From Pseudomonadota bacterium (lineage in GTDB: Bacteria > Pseudomonadota > Gammaproteobacteria > Burkholderiales > Gallionellaceae), in assembly GCA_021787435.1 (NCBI GenBank), contig JAJYLY010000002.1:215932-279931 (forward strand): a stretch of DNA of 64,000 nt, read 5' to 3'. A model generated the notes under the pieces. The model saw only the letters and a list, made by a program, of their open reading frames with translations. It ran no database searches and was not told where the DNA came from. Positions within the stretch are counted from its first letter, which is position 1. Each line of letters opens with the position of its first letter. This document shows, piece by piece, positions 29,318 to 38,689 of this stretch. The position numbers and the translations under genes were made by a program.

Positions 29318-32300
29318 ATGAATCCCACAAAAATTCTGAAGCGCTTACCTGTGCTCCTGCTGGCCACAAGCATGACGGCCAAGGCGATGGACATCGATCT
29401 TTATACCCTGAACAGTGGTATCAACAACCCTGCGCCCAATGTGCTGATCGTGCTCGACAATACTTCCAACTGGTCGCGGCTGGATCAGCACTGGCCGGAC
29501 ATCGGCATCAATCAGGGGCAGGCTGAAGTGCAGGCGATCCAGGCTGTCCTGCAAAGCCTCAATGCGAACGTGAATGTTGGTCTGCTGGAGTTTGTGACTG
29601 GTGGGCCATCAGGTGACAACGGCGGGTTCGTGCGCCAGGCCATCGCGCCGATGGGGCCAAATCAAAGCGGCGGTCCGGCAAACCTGAGCGCGTTTTCCGC
29701 AAAACTCACGTTAATTTTCAACAACACAACCTCCAGTATAGAAAAGCAGAACTCGAGCGAAGCCTATGGCAACCTGATGTATGACGCCTATAATTATCTA
29801 GCGGGCAAGGTACCGTTTGCCGCGAGCGGGGATGTGGTTTCGTCCATAGCGGATTCCAACGGATACAGCACGAACTACACACAGTTCAAGTCGCCTCTCT
29901 CGAGCGACGAAGGTTGTGCTACCACCTATATCATCTTCATTGGAAATCCGGACAGTCATGGACCGGCCACGGACCTTTCCGCAAATACGACGGCGTTGGC
30001 CGGACTGGGCGGCAACACGGCACAGCTCAATCTGCCAAATTTTATGGTGACACAGACAAAGCCAGCTACGGGGCTAGCGACCGATGTGGCGACCGGGACT
30101 TCCACGCTGGATACGAATCCCTTCAATGCGGACGAGTGGGCACGCTTCATGTATCAGAACGGCGTTACCGTGGGCAGTACTACATTCAACGTCAATACAT
30201 ATACCATTGATGTCTGGTATTCGGCGCCTAATGCGCAGCAGAGCGGCCTTTTGTCCAGCATGGCGACAAACGGTGGCGGCAAATATTTCGCAGCCAACAA
30301 TGCGGCCGAGATTGCAGCATCGCTACAGTCGATCTTCTCGGAGATACTGGTTCGCAACACTTCCTTCGCATCGGCCAGCCTGCCGATCTCCGCGACCAAC
30401 CGCGCGCAGAACGACAACCAGATCTATATAGGAATGTTCCGTCCCAACCCTAATGCCATGCCACGCTGGTTTGGCAACATGAAACGTTACCAAATCGCCA
30501 ATTTTTCGGGTCTGGCAAACTTGGCCGATGTGAATGGCCAGCTCGCGACTGACACCACGACCGGGTTTATTACGCCCTGCGCGGTAAGCTGGTGGACAGC
30601 TGACTCTGGCAATTACTGGGCAAATGTTTCAGGCAGCACGATAGGACCGCGCGTATTCTTCACGACTGCTAATACACCTGGTCTGTCTTGGGGAACGCAG
30701 GGTGATGATACCAACTTTGCAAAGAGCACCTGTGCGCTGACGGGAACCAATGTGTATTCCGATACCCCTGATGGTCCTATCGTGGAAAAGGGAGGCGTGG
30801 CGGAAATGCTGCGCAAAGCGACCACTAATCGTGACATGCTGACTCTGTCAGGTTCTTCGCTGGTTCCATTTAATACCGGCAATGCGGTGATTTCGGCGAA
30901 CACCACGATCAATGCGAACATCGTCAATTTTATTCAGGGTCAAGACGTCACAGGAGAAATCAACGCGACCCCCTCGACTGCAAATCGTCCGTCCATACAT
31001 GGCGACGTGATCCATTCTAAACCTATACCAGTGGATTACGGCGGCACGACGGGCGTGATGGTGTATTACGGGGCCAACGATGGTACTTACCGTGCCGTCA
31101 ATGCTGCAACCGGCGCCGAGAATTGGTCATTTGTCGCACCCGAATTTTTCCCAAATCTGGAGCGACTGCTGGATAACAGCCCTATCGTGTCATCGACAAC
31201 GCCCAAAGGTTTCTACTTCGACGGCTCAACCGGAATTTATCAAAATTCGACTAACACCAGTGTGTGGATATACCCTGTCATGCGCCGGGGCGGGCGCATG
31301 ATCTATGCCTTTGATGTGAGCAGTCCCACCAGTCCGGCATTCCTGTGGAAAGCCGGATGTCCTGGCATCGGCAGCAATACGGGTTGCACAACAGGTCTTT
31401 CCAACATTGGGCAGACCTGGTCCACGCCTGCGGTCGCCATCCTGCCTGGCTATTCGACCACCAAGCCTGTCGTGATCGTGGGCGGCGGCTATGACGCCTG
31501 CGAGGATAGCGATACCAGCACGCCGAGCTGCTCAACCCCGACAGGCAACGGCGTTTATGTGTTCGATGCACAGAGTGGTGCGTTGCTCGCATCCTTCGCA
31601 ACAATACGCAGCGTTGCGGCGGATATCTCTCTGGTGGACATCAATTACGACGGAAATGTGGATGCAGCCTATGTCGCGGACACGGGAGGAAATCTTTACC
31701 GGATCGATTTTTCTGACCCAAGCAAATCTTTTACGGCCAAAGCACCTAGCAACTGGAGTATCTCGAAAGTTGCCTATACGAGTGGGGCGGGAAGGAAATT
31801 CCTGTTCGCGCCCGCAGTGCTTCCCTACAACAATCAGGTATACCTAGCCATCGGCTCGGGGGACCGCGAGCATCCTCTGATCACCAACTATCCTTACACG
31901 ACGCCTGTCAAGAACCGCTTTTATGTCTATCTGGACAATCCGAACAGTGGTTCCACAACGCCAGTCAATCTTGACGGTGTGAGTATGTTGAACAACACGA
32001 CGGATCCCGGCTGCAACAACAACCAAGTACTGCCCGGCGGCAGCTATGCAGGCTGGTATATGGATCTGACCGCCAATGGAGTAGGCGAGCAGACAGTCAC
32101 CTCTGCCTTGATCACTGGTGGCCTGATCACCTTCAGCACTAACAGGCCTGTCAGCAGCAACAACAGCTGCGCAAATCCACTAGGCGAGGCGCGCGGCTAC
32201 TGGGTCAACTTGCTGAACGGTTCTGGCGCTGTCGGGACGACTTCTGCGATCTGCACGCCGATAGGCGGGGTAGACGCGAACGGCAATACCATCTCCCGTT

Positions 32301-32503
32301 CGACGACGTTTGTCGGCGGGGGATTGCCGCCTTCTCCGGTGGTTGGCAACGTCAATGTTAACGGATCGGTTGAGACTGTGGTGATCGGCGCGGCTCAGAA
32401 GAACGGGGGTGCGAGCACTGCGATATCGGGGCAGAATATACAGCCTCCAATCTCGACCCATCGCAAGCGTGTTTACTGGAGTACCAACGGCGATAGCCAC
32501 TAG
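29318..32503 (+). CDS. pilY1: Type IV pilus tip/adhesin protein PilY1
   Basis: 1061 residues. An N-terminal signal-like segment precedes a von Willebrand A-like region starting NVLIVLDNTSNWS (MIDAS-like D-x-T-x). The C-terminal half is a beta-propeller: GDVIHSKPIPVDYGG, YYGANDGTYRAVNAATGAENW, GGRMIYAFDVSSP and others. A calcium-binding loop DINYDGNVD is visible before AAYVADTGGNLYRIDF, matching the site that controls pilus retraction in PilY1 homologues. A strong AAGGAG ribosome site precedes the ATG. It is the last gene of the operon and no terminator is evident after it. Confidence 0.93.
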   Translation: MNPTKILKRLPVLLLATSMTAKAMDIDLYTLNSGINNPAPNVLIVLDNTSNWSRLDQHWPDIGINQGQAEVQAIQAVLQSLNANVNVGLLEFVTGGPSGDNGGFVRQAIAPMGPNQSGGPANLSAFSAKLTLIFNNTTSSIEKQNSSEAYGNLMYDAYNYLAGKVPFAASGDVVSSIADSNGYSTNYTQFKSPLSSDEGCATTYIIFIGNPDSHGPATDLSANTTALAGLGGNTAQLNLPNFMVTQTKPATGLATDVATGTSTLDTNPFNADEWARFMYQNGVTVGSTTFNVNTYTIDVWYSAPNAQQSGLLSSMATNGGGKYFAANNAAEIAASLQSIFSEILVRNTSFASASLPISATNRAQNDNQIYIGMFRPNPNAMPRWFGNMKRYQIANFSGLANLADVNGQLATDTTTGFITPCAVSWWTADSGNYWANVSGSTIGPRVFFTTANTPGLSWGTQGDDTNFAKSTCALTGTNVYSDTPDGPIVEKGGVAEMLRKATTNRDMLTLSGSSLVPFNTGNAVISANTTINANIVNFIQGQDVTGEINATPSTANRPSIHGDVIHSKPIPVDYGGTTGVMVYYGANDGTYRAVNAATGAENWSFVAPEFFPNLERLLDNSPIVSSTTPKGFYFDGSTGIYQNSTNTSVWIYPVMRRGGRMIYAFDVSSPTSPAFLWKAGCPGIGSNTGCTTGLSNIGQTWSTPAVAILPGYSTTKPVVIVGGGYDACEDSDTSTPSCSTPTGNGVYVFDAQSGALLASFATIRSVAADISLVDINYDGNVDAAYVADTGGNLYRIDFSDPSKSFTAKAPSNWSISKVAYTSGAGRKFLFAPAVLPYNNQVYLAIGSGDREHPLITNYPYTTPVKNRFYVYLDNPNSGSTTPVNLDGVSMLNNTTDPGCNNNQVLPGGSYAGWYMDLTANGVGEQTVTSALITGGLITFSTNRPVSSNNSCANPLGEARGYWVNLLNGSGAVGTTSAICTPIGGVDANGNTISRSTTFVGGGLPPSPVVGNVNVNGSVETVVIGAAQKNGGASTAISGQNIQPPISTHRKRVYWSTNGDSH

Positions 32504-32536
32504 CCTGATCTTGCCAGCATTGATCGCAGGGCGGCG

Positions 32537-32935
32537 CTAGCGCAGCCTGATGATACCTGTGGCCAGGGAGATTTCGCGCAGGAAGCAGAGGAGGGCGAAA
32601 GTCAAGGTGAGCATCGCCGCGACGAAGAAAAGCGAGACCGTTCCGGATGGGTCGCGGCCGAGCTCGGAGCCGATGAATAGCGCTGCGATCACGATGCAGA
32701 CGAAAAGGGCGCAGATCGTGCAGAGGCTGATCGACCAGTGTATCCAGCGCGCCCGCTGAACAAGAATTTTCTTCTCGCCGGCATGAGTTTCACCTTCTAT
32801 GGAGCGGAAGCGGTCGATGACGCGCCCAAGCCTGCTCGAGAGCACACTCAGGAACGCCCCCACGCCGGTGAGAAGGAATACGGGCGCGACTGCCTGCTGG
32901 ATCGCATGCGCTGCAACGATGATTTCTGTATGCAT
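32537..32935 (-). CDS. DUF2721 family membrane protein
   Basis: 132 residues with three hydrophobic segments (near 15-32, 66-90 and 98-120) and a charged loop LSSRLGRVIDRFRSIEGETHAGEKK between the first two. The pattern matches DUF2721 membrane proteins, whose function is unknown. It converges with pilY1 and stands alone; the short space before mutY likely holds promoters for both directions. Confidence 0.78.
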   Translation of the reverse strand: MHTEIIVAAHAIQQAVAPVFLLTGVGAFLSVLSSRLGRVIDRFRSIEGETHAGEKKILVQRARWIHWSISLCTICALFVCIVIAALFIGSELGRDPSGTVSLFFVAAMLTLTFALLCFLREISLATGIIRLR

Positions 32936-33103
32936 GACTCTTTCCTTTTTATGGTAATCCTAGCATGGGAAAGCTTGAAAAGCGCGTTTCCCGGCAATCT
33001 GCGAAAAATCAGACCTCAGGGCAATGCAGATCCTTGAAGCGAATGGAACATGTGGGCACTCAGGCTATAATTCATCTTCTGTCTGTTTGATATTGCGTTC
33101 CTG

Positions 33104-34183
33104 ATGCCTACATTTTCTTCGCCCCTCATCAACTGGCAACGCGAACATGGCCGCAACGATCTGCCGTGGCAGGGTACTGACCCTTATCGAGTGTGGCTCT
33201 CCGAGATCATGCTTCAGCAGACGCAGGTCGCCACTGTCATTCCCTATTACCTGCGCTTCGTTGCTTCTTTCCCGGATATAGAGGCCTTGGCGAACGCTTC
33301 CGAGGAAGAAGTGCTGGCCCACTGGAGCGGGCTGGGCTATTACGCCAGAGGCCGCAATTTGCATCGCGCTGCAAGAATGATTATGGAACTGCACGGTGGA
33401 CAGTTCCCGCAGCAGTATGAACAGATACTCAGTTTGCCCGGCATAGGCCGTTCGACAGCGGCTGCGATCTGCGCTTTAGGCTTTCACGAGAAGCGCGCGA
33501 TACTCGACGGCAACGTCAAGCGGGTTTTGGCGCGTTATTGCGGAATCGTCGGGCATCATTCAACAAAACAGGTTGATGAGGAACTCTGGCGGCAGGCAGA
33601 ATTACTGCTTCCGGATAACGATGTGGCCGTCTATACGCAGGCTCTGATGGACATGGGGGCGATGCTGTGCACGCGCTGCCGGCCAAAGTGCGAATCATGT
33701 CCCGTGCAGGAAGATTGCATTGCATTTCAGGCTGGTATTGTGAACGAGCTGCCCACTTCGAAGCAGAGAAAAATTGTTCCTGAAAGAAGCGCTATTTTTT
33801 TGCTGGCGATGTCGGATGGAAAGATTCTGCTGGAAAAGCGCAAATCTTCAGGCATCTGGGGCGGTCTCTGGTGTCTGCCGCAGTTCGACGAAGAGGATGA
33901 TGTGCAAAATTGGTGCGCCTTGCATGGTATTGAGCCCGACAAACTGATTCGTCATCCCAGCGAACTCGGGGAATCTGCTGATTCAATAGCGCAGTGCAAA
34001 GCGCTCGTCTCGTTTGCGCATATCTTTACCCATTTCAAATTGCACATCACGCCGCTGTTGTTATACCTTGCGCATAAACCGCTGCATCAGGCGGAGCATG
34101 TGTGGCTGAGTGTGGATCAAGCCTTGCAGGCTGCTATTCCGACTCCTGTCAGACAGTTGCTATCTCGTCTTGCAAATGTTTAG
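33104..34183 (+). CDS. mutY: Adenine DNA glycosylase MutY
   Basis: Removes A mispaired with 8-oxoG. 359 residues. The N-terminal domain has SEIMLQQTQVATVIPYY with the catalytic Glu, the helix-hairpin-helix LPGIGRSTAAAIC and the catalytic Asp in AILDGNVKRVLARY. The iron-sulfur cluster ligands follow the C-x6-C-x2-C-x5-C pattern (CTRCRPKCESCPVQEDC). The C-terminal NUDIX-like domain reads GIWGGLWCLPQFDE. A TATAAT (33066-33071) lies 33 bp before the ATG. The 3' end overlaps the convergent ADH gene by 4 bp. Confidence 0.97.
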   Translation: MPTFSSPLINWQREHGRNDLPWQGTDPYRVWLSEIMLQQTQVATVIPYYLRFVASFPDIEALANASEEEVLAHWSGLGYYARGRNLHRAARMIMELHGGQFPQQYEQILSLPGIGRSTAAAICALGFHEKRAILDGNVKRVLARYCGIVGHHSTKQVDEELWRQAELLLPDNDVAVYTQALMDMGAMLCTRCRPKCESCPVQEDCIAFQAGIVNELPTSKQRKIVPERSAIFLLAMSDGKILLEKRKSSGIWGGLWCLPQFDEEDDVQNWCALHGIEPDKLIRHPSELGESADSIAQCKALVSFAHIFTHFKLHITPLLLYLAHKPLHQAEHVWLSVDQALQAAIPTPVRQLLSRLANV

Positions 34184-35172
34184 CCCATCACAAGAACGGC
34201 GGCGCCCTGTATCCACCCTGCGCGCAAATTATCCAGCGCTAAGTTCGCTTCGTTCAGAGTAAATGTTTGTACGCGGATTTTGATGTGCAGTTTTGATGCG
34301 ATATCGAAAAATATTTCCCCATCCTGACGTGTCAGATTTGCGATGGAGCGTATGGAGTGTTCTCCCCAGAGTAGGTTATAGGGAAAAGTAGAAATGTCGC
34401 TCATGTGTATGCCGGCGCATACGACAACACCCCCTTTGGCGACATGACGCAAAGCCTCTGGCACAAGTTCCCCTTTTGGGGCAAAGATGATGGCGGCATC
34501 CAGCTTTTCAGGCGGAGCGGAGCAAGAGTCCCCCGCCCAGACTGCCCCAAGTCCGCGCGCGAAATTCTGGGTAACATCGTCATGCGCTTTGGTGAATGCG
34601 AAGATTTTTCGTCCCTGCCAGATAGCCACCTGAGCAATGATATGCGCGGCAGCGCCAAATCCGTAAATGCCGATTTTATGTGCATCCTCGCAAGCTGATA
34701 ACGCGCGATAACCTATCAGGCCCGCGCACAACAATGGCGCTACCTCGGCATCGGAATAGCCTTCAGGCAAAGGGAAGCAGTAATTTTCATTCGCGACGGC
34801 ATATTCAGCATAGCCGCCGTCTAGCGTATAACCGGTAAAAAGCGCGTTATCGCAGAGATTTTCGCGCCCGCTTGTGCAATAGCGGCAGAGACCGCAGGTT
34901 TTGCCAAGCCAAGGCACACCAACTCTCTGGCCAAGGGAAAATCGGTTGGCTCCTTCGCCATTTTTCACTACGACACCTGCGATTTCGTGACCGAGAATCA
35001 GGGGGAGTTTCGGATTGTTCAACTCTTTGTCCAGAACATGCAGATCGGTGCGGCACACACCGCAGGCATTTACCTTGATCAGCACTTCGGCTGCACCCGG
35101 CACGGGTATTGCCACCTCGGCCAATTGCAGTCCTGAAGTATCCAGAATCATCGCTTTCATTGTTTTCATCAT
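34180..35172 (-). CDS. Zinc-dependent alcohol dehydrogenase (MDR family)
   Basis: 330 residues. Catalytic zinc ligands are in VNACGVCRTDLHVLD (Cys) and LILGHEIAGVV (His-Glu); the structural zinc site is C-x2-C-x2-C-x7-C in CGLCRYCTSGRENLC. The nucleotide-binding fold is in IGIYGFGAAAHIIAQVA. The protein matches the alcohol-preferring class of NAD(P)-dependent dehydrogenases; the substrate is not readable. It ends the Hsp70-Lon-DnaJ transcript, 11 bp after dnaJ, and may begin at either of two adjacent ATGs or at a third one 4 codons in (MKAMILDTSG). Confidence 0.9.
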   Translation of the reverse strand: MMKTMKAMILDTSGLQLAEVAIPVPGAAEVLIKVNACGVCRTDLHVLDKELNNPKLPLILGHEIAGVVVKNGEGANRFSLGQRVGVPWLGKTCGLCRYCTSGRENLCDNALFTGYTLDGGYAEYAVANENYCFPLPEGYSDAEVAPLLCAGLIGYRALSACEDAHKIGIYGFGAAAHIIAQVAIWQGRKIFAFTKAHDDVTQNFARGLGAVWAGDSCSAPPEKLDAAIIFAPKGELVPEALRHVAKGGVVVCAGIHMSDISTFPYNLLWGEHSIRSIANLTRQDGEIFFDIASKLHIKIRVQTFTLNEANLALDNLRAGWIQGAAVLVMG

Positions 35173-35183
35173 AACTGTTATTT

Positions 35184-36284
35184 TTAAATCCTTGAGACAT
35201 ACCGCTTCTCGCCAAGCGCCCTTAAATTCTCATACAGTTTTCGCTCATCGTTCGTGAGTTTTTCCGGAATATGTACCGCGATGCGCAGGTACAAATCACC
35301 GCAGTGTTCACTGTTAAACTCAGGCAGGCCTTTTCCTCTGATGCGCAGAGTGGAATAAGGCTGTGTGCCCGGCGGTATCGTCACACTGACGGAATTTTCC
35401 AGTGTGGGCACTTCAAGGGTTTTTCCAAGCACCGCGTCAATCAGTGAGATCGTTTCCTGCCGCAAAAGATCCGCACCTGAGCGTTCAAAACGCGCATCAG
35501 GACGCGTATGCACCACGATATAGAGATCGCCCGCAGCGCTTTCAGGCGTGTGACCCGGTATGCCTTTTCCGGGAATGCGCAGCGCCATGCCTTCCTCGAC
35601 GCCCTTGGGGATTTTTACTGTCAGGGTCTCTTCGCTTTTTGCCTCGCCGCTGCCGTGACATTCTTGACAGGGATGCCTGATGATGGTGCCGCGCCCGTGG
35701 CAGGTGGAACAGACGCTGATATGCTGGATCTGCACGGATTCTTGATTGCGATGGGTGATGAGACGCCCAGCACCCGTGCAGGCAGGGCAGGTTTCGGGTT
35801 GTGCTCCGCCTTCGCAACCCGAGCCTCGGCAAGCCGGGCAGGTGGCAGGATGTTCAAGGCGTATCTCTTCCGGGCCGCCAGTTGCTACTCTTGAGAGCGG
35901 AATGACGCAATCAATCTCGATGTTGTCGCCCTTTGTTCGCCCTTCATGGCGGCGTTGGAAGAATCTGTCGAACAATCCGTTTGCGCCGAAGTCAAGTCCG
36001 CTGAAAACGTCGTCAAAGTTGATGCCGCTATACAGATCCTCCTGGCTGAAATCTGCGACTCCAGAGAATCCGCGAGCATCGTATTCGGCGCGTTTTTTGG
36101 GATCCGACAGTACTGCATAAGCCTCGGCGATTTCCTTGAAGCGATCTTCTGCCCCGGCTTCCTTGTTCCGATCGGGGTGGTATTTCAAAGCGAGGGTGCG
36201 AAAGGCGTTTCTGACCGTTTTCTGGTCGGCTTCTTTTGCGATGCCGAGCACCTCGTAGTAGTCGCGTTTGTCAGGGGGTGTCAT
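35184..36284 (-). CDS. DnaJ-type (class A Hsp40) co-chaperone
   Basis: 366 residues. The J domain (DYYEVLGIAKEADQ) has the HPD motif in KYHPDRN, followed by a short linker that is not the usual long Gly/Phe stretch. Four zinc motifs are complete: CPACRGSG, CPACTGAG, CSTCHGRG and CQECHGSG. The C-terminal substrate-binding domains follow. This is a second-type DnaJ embedded with an Hsp70 paralogue and a Lon-like protease, not the dnaK-dnaJ pair of the main heat-shock operon. Its start overlaps the end of the protease gene by 14 bp and has no own Shine-Dalgarno, so it depends on translational coupling. Confidence 0.93.
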   Translation of the reverse strand: MTPPDKRDYYEVLGIAKEADQKTVRNAFRTLALKYHPDRNKEAGAEDRFKEIAEAYAVLSDPKKRAEYDARGFSGVADFSQEDLYSGINFDDVFSGLDFGANGLFDRFFQRRHEGRTKGDNIEIDCVIPLSRVATGGPEEIRLEHPATCPACRGSGCEGGAQPETCPACTGAGRLITHRNQESVQIQHISVCSTCHGRGTIIRHPCQECHGSGEAKSEETLTVKIPKGVEEGMALRIPGKGIPGHTPESAAGDLYIVVHTRPDARFERSGADLLRQETISLIDAVLGKTLEVPTLENSVSVTIPPGTQPYSTLRIRGKGLPEFNSEHCGDLYLRIAVHIPEKLTNDERKLYENLRALGEKRYVSRI

Positions 36285-38688
36285 TTACGCCGGACTTGCG
36301 GTTTTTTGCGGCGAACGATTGCCTTATTACTGTCAGTTCGGCAAGTCGCGCGGCCACGAGCCGGTTGACGCTTCCATCGGGATAGGCGCCGTCTTTATCC
36401 GTTTCGCCAGCAGGCAACCCTGTCAGAAGCGCAATGGCCTGATCTGCATTCTCTACTGCATAGATGCTGAATCGTCCATCTGCTGCGGCCTCTACCACAT
36501 CGTGCCGCAACATCAAGTGCTCGACATTGGCTGCGGGGATCAGTACGCCCTGATATCCAGTCAGGCCGCGCGCCTTGCAGATGTCGAAGTATCCTTCTAT
36601 CTTTTCGTTGACAGCGCCTATGGCCTGCACTTGGCCGAATTGGTTCACCGAACCCGTGACTGCAAGGGACTGGCTGATAGGCATATTCGCAAGATTTGAC
36701 AGCAGCGCACACAATTCGGCAAGCGATGCGCTGTCGCCTTCTATCATGCCATAGGATTGTTCGAAAACTAGGCTAGCGGTAAGCGAAAGCGGCTGGTTTT
36801 TTGCATAGCGCGCGGCAAGGAAAGAGGAAAGGATCAGCACACCTTTGGAATGCGTAGCTCCTGAAAGTTTGACTTCGCGTTCGATGTTGATCAACTCCCC
36901 ATCGCCAAGACGTGTGGTCGCGGTGATCCTGTTTGGCTGCGCAAAGGCGAAGTCGCCTAGTGAAATCACGGACAGGCCATTGATCTGGCCTGTGATTGCG
37001 CCATCCGTATCTATCATCAGCACATTACGCAAAATTGCCTCTTGCAGCCTTTCCTTCAGGCGATCCTGGCGGCGTATCTGCGCATCGATAGCGCGCTGCA
37101 CGTCGTTTTTTTCGACAAGGTTTCTGCCATCGTCGCGTGCCCAGTAATCGGACTCGCGCAAGAGATTGATAAGGCTTTGCATGTGGGTGGAAAGGCGCTG
37201 CGCATCGCCTGCGAGACGCGCTGCATGATCGATGATGCGCGCCACCGCATGACAGTCAAAAGCAAGCAAGGCTTCGCGGCGTGCCAGCGTTGCGATCAGC
37301 CTTGCGTAAATCCTGTGAGTTTCAGCATTACGTTCCATGCGCTCCTCGAAATCTGCAGCCACCTTGAACAGTTCGCCGAAGTCTGGATCGTATTCCTGGA
37401 GCAGATAATAGAACAGACGGTCGCCAAACAGGATCACCTTGACGTTGAGAGGGATAGGTTCGGGTTCCAGCGACACTGTGGAAACCAGGCTATACATCTG
37501 CCCCAGCGATTCGATGCGTATCTTGCGCGATTGCAGGGCATGCTTCAATCCATCCCATGCAAATGGTTGGGAGAGAACTTTACGGATATCCAGCAGCAGA
37601 TAACCGCCATTCGCAAGATGCAGTGCGCCCGGTTTGATCAGCGTGAAATCTGTGACAAGCGCACCGAACTGCGCTAGATGCTCGATGCGTCCGACCAGAT
37701 TGCTGTAGGTGGGGTGGTCTTCGCTGATGATGGGTGCGCCCGGCTGCTGGCCGTTTGTCGCAAGCAGGTTCACGTTGTAGCGGTTGAAGTTGGAGTGCGA
37801 AACGATGGTCATGTCACCGACATGGGCCGCGTTCTCATGTCTGCGAAAATCCTCAACATTGTCGAGCATGTCCTGCTGCACGCTGTCCAGATATTGCAGC
37901 ACCTCGTTGGAGTCGGCATGGGACTGTTTGATCTCATCGATCATGTGGGCAATCACAAGCAGTGCGGTTTCGTGATCCAGCTGTCTGATCCGCTCGTGCC
38001 GTTCGCGGCGCCATTGGGGTATCTGTCTCATGAGCTTTTCCAGTCGGGTCTGGAGGGTGGCGATGATGTCTTCTATGCGTTTTTTTTCCTCATCCGGCAG
38101 CTTTTCATATTCTTCCGGCGGAATGACTTCATGATCGAGCATGGGCGCGAACGCGAAACCCTCAGGGGTGCGCAACAACGCAATGCCCTGTTTTTCGGCA
38201 TCTTCCCCGAGTGCCTTGAAAAGCTTTTCCTGTTTGGCATTGAATTCTTCCCGTATAGCTTCGGCCTTGGCGTGGTATTCCTCGCTCTCGAACAGCGCGG
38301 GAATTGCGCTCTTCAGGTATTCCACCAGCTTTTCCATGCCTGCTTGTAATGCTGAACCCTGCCCTGAAGGCAGGCAGATGGCCTGGGGCTTGTGCGGATA
38401 CGCGAAATTGTTGACATAGCACCAATCGGCCGGCTTTTGCTCGCCGCTTGCTTTTCTTTCGAGCAACTGCAGCACCATGCTGCGTTTCCCGATGCCGGCA
38501 GGACCCAGCACGAAAAGATTGTAGCCGTCATGACGTATACTGGTGCCAAAGCGCAGCGCATCCATCGCGCGCATCTGGCCTATTGTTTCCATGATGTCTT
38601 CGAGCTCTGCGGTGCTTTTAAATCCAAGCTGCACTGGGTCGCAGGAAAGATGCAGTAGGGCTGTCTGAAGTGGTGGATGTGAGGTCAT
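36271..38688 (-). CDS. Lon-like ATP-dependent protease (AAA_32/S16 family)
   Basis: About 805 residues from the ATG at 38688. A P-loop-like GPAGIGKRS lies near residue 63, and the NGGYLLLDIRKVL segment near 350 is the Walker-B-like motif of this family. A long charged helical insert (EEYHAKAEAIREEFNAKQEKL...) separates them. The C-terminal S16 proteolytic domain has the catalytic Ser in EGDSASLAELCALL and the catalytic Lys in NEKIEGYFD. It lacks the LonA N-domain and fits the LonB/LonC-like type. Upstream in-frame ATGs would extend it into the Hsp70 gene; the chosen start lies 1 bp after the Hsp70 stop. No Shine-Dalgarno; translational coupling is likely. Confidence 0.92.
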   Translation of the reverse strand: MTSHPPLQTALLHLSCDPVQLGFKSTAELEDIMETIGQMRAMDALRFGTSIRHDGYNLFVLGPAGIGKRSMVLQLLERKASGEQKPADWCYVNNFAYPHKPQAICLPSGQGSALQAGMEKLVEYLKSAIPALFESEEYHAKAEAIREEFNAKQEKLFKALGEDAEKQGIALLRTPEGFAFAPMLDHEVIPPEEYEKLPDEEKKRIEDIIATLQTRLEKLMRQIPQWRRERHERIRQLDHETALLVIAHMIDEIKQSHADSNEVLQYLDSVQQDMLDNVEDFRRHENAAHVGDMTIVSHSNFNRYNVNLLATNGQQPGAPIISEDHPTYSNLVGRIEHLAQFGALVTDFTLIKPGALHLANGGYLLLDIRKVLSQPFAWDGLKHALQSRKIRIESLGQMYSLVSTVSLEPEPIPLNVKVILFGDRLFYYLLQEYDPDFGELFKVAADFEERMERNAETHRIYARLIATLARREALLAFDCHAVARIIDHAARLAGDAQRLSTHMQSLINLLRESDYWARDDGRNLVEKNDVQRAIDAQIRRQDRLKERLQEAILRNVLMIDTDGAITGQINGLSVISLGDFAFAQPNRITATTRLGDGELINIEREVKLSGATHSKGVLILSSFLAARYAKNQPLSLTASLVFEQSYGMIEGDSASLAELCALLSNLANMPISQSLAVTGSVNQFGQVQAIGAVNEKIEGYFDICKARGLTGYQGVLIPAANVEHLMLRHDVVEAAADGRFSIYAVENADQAIALLTGLPAGETDKDGAYPDGSVNRLVAARLAELTVIRQSFAAKNRKSGVNDTP

Positions 38689-38689
38689 T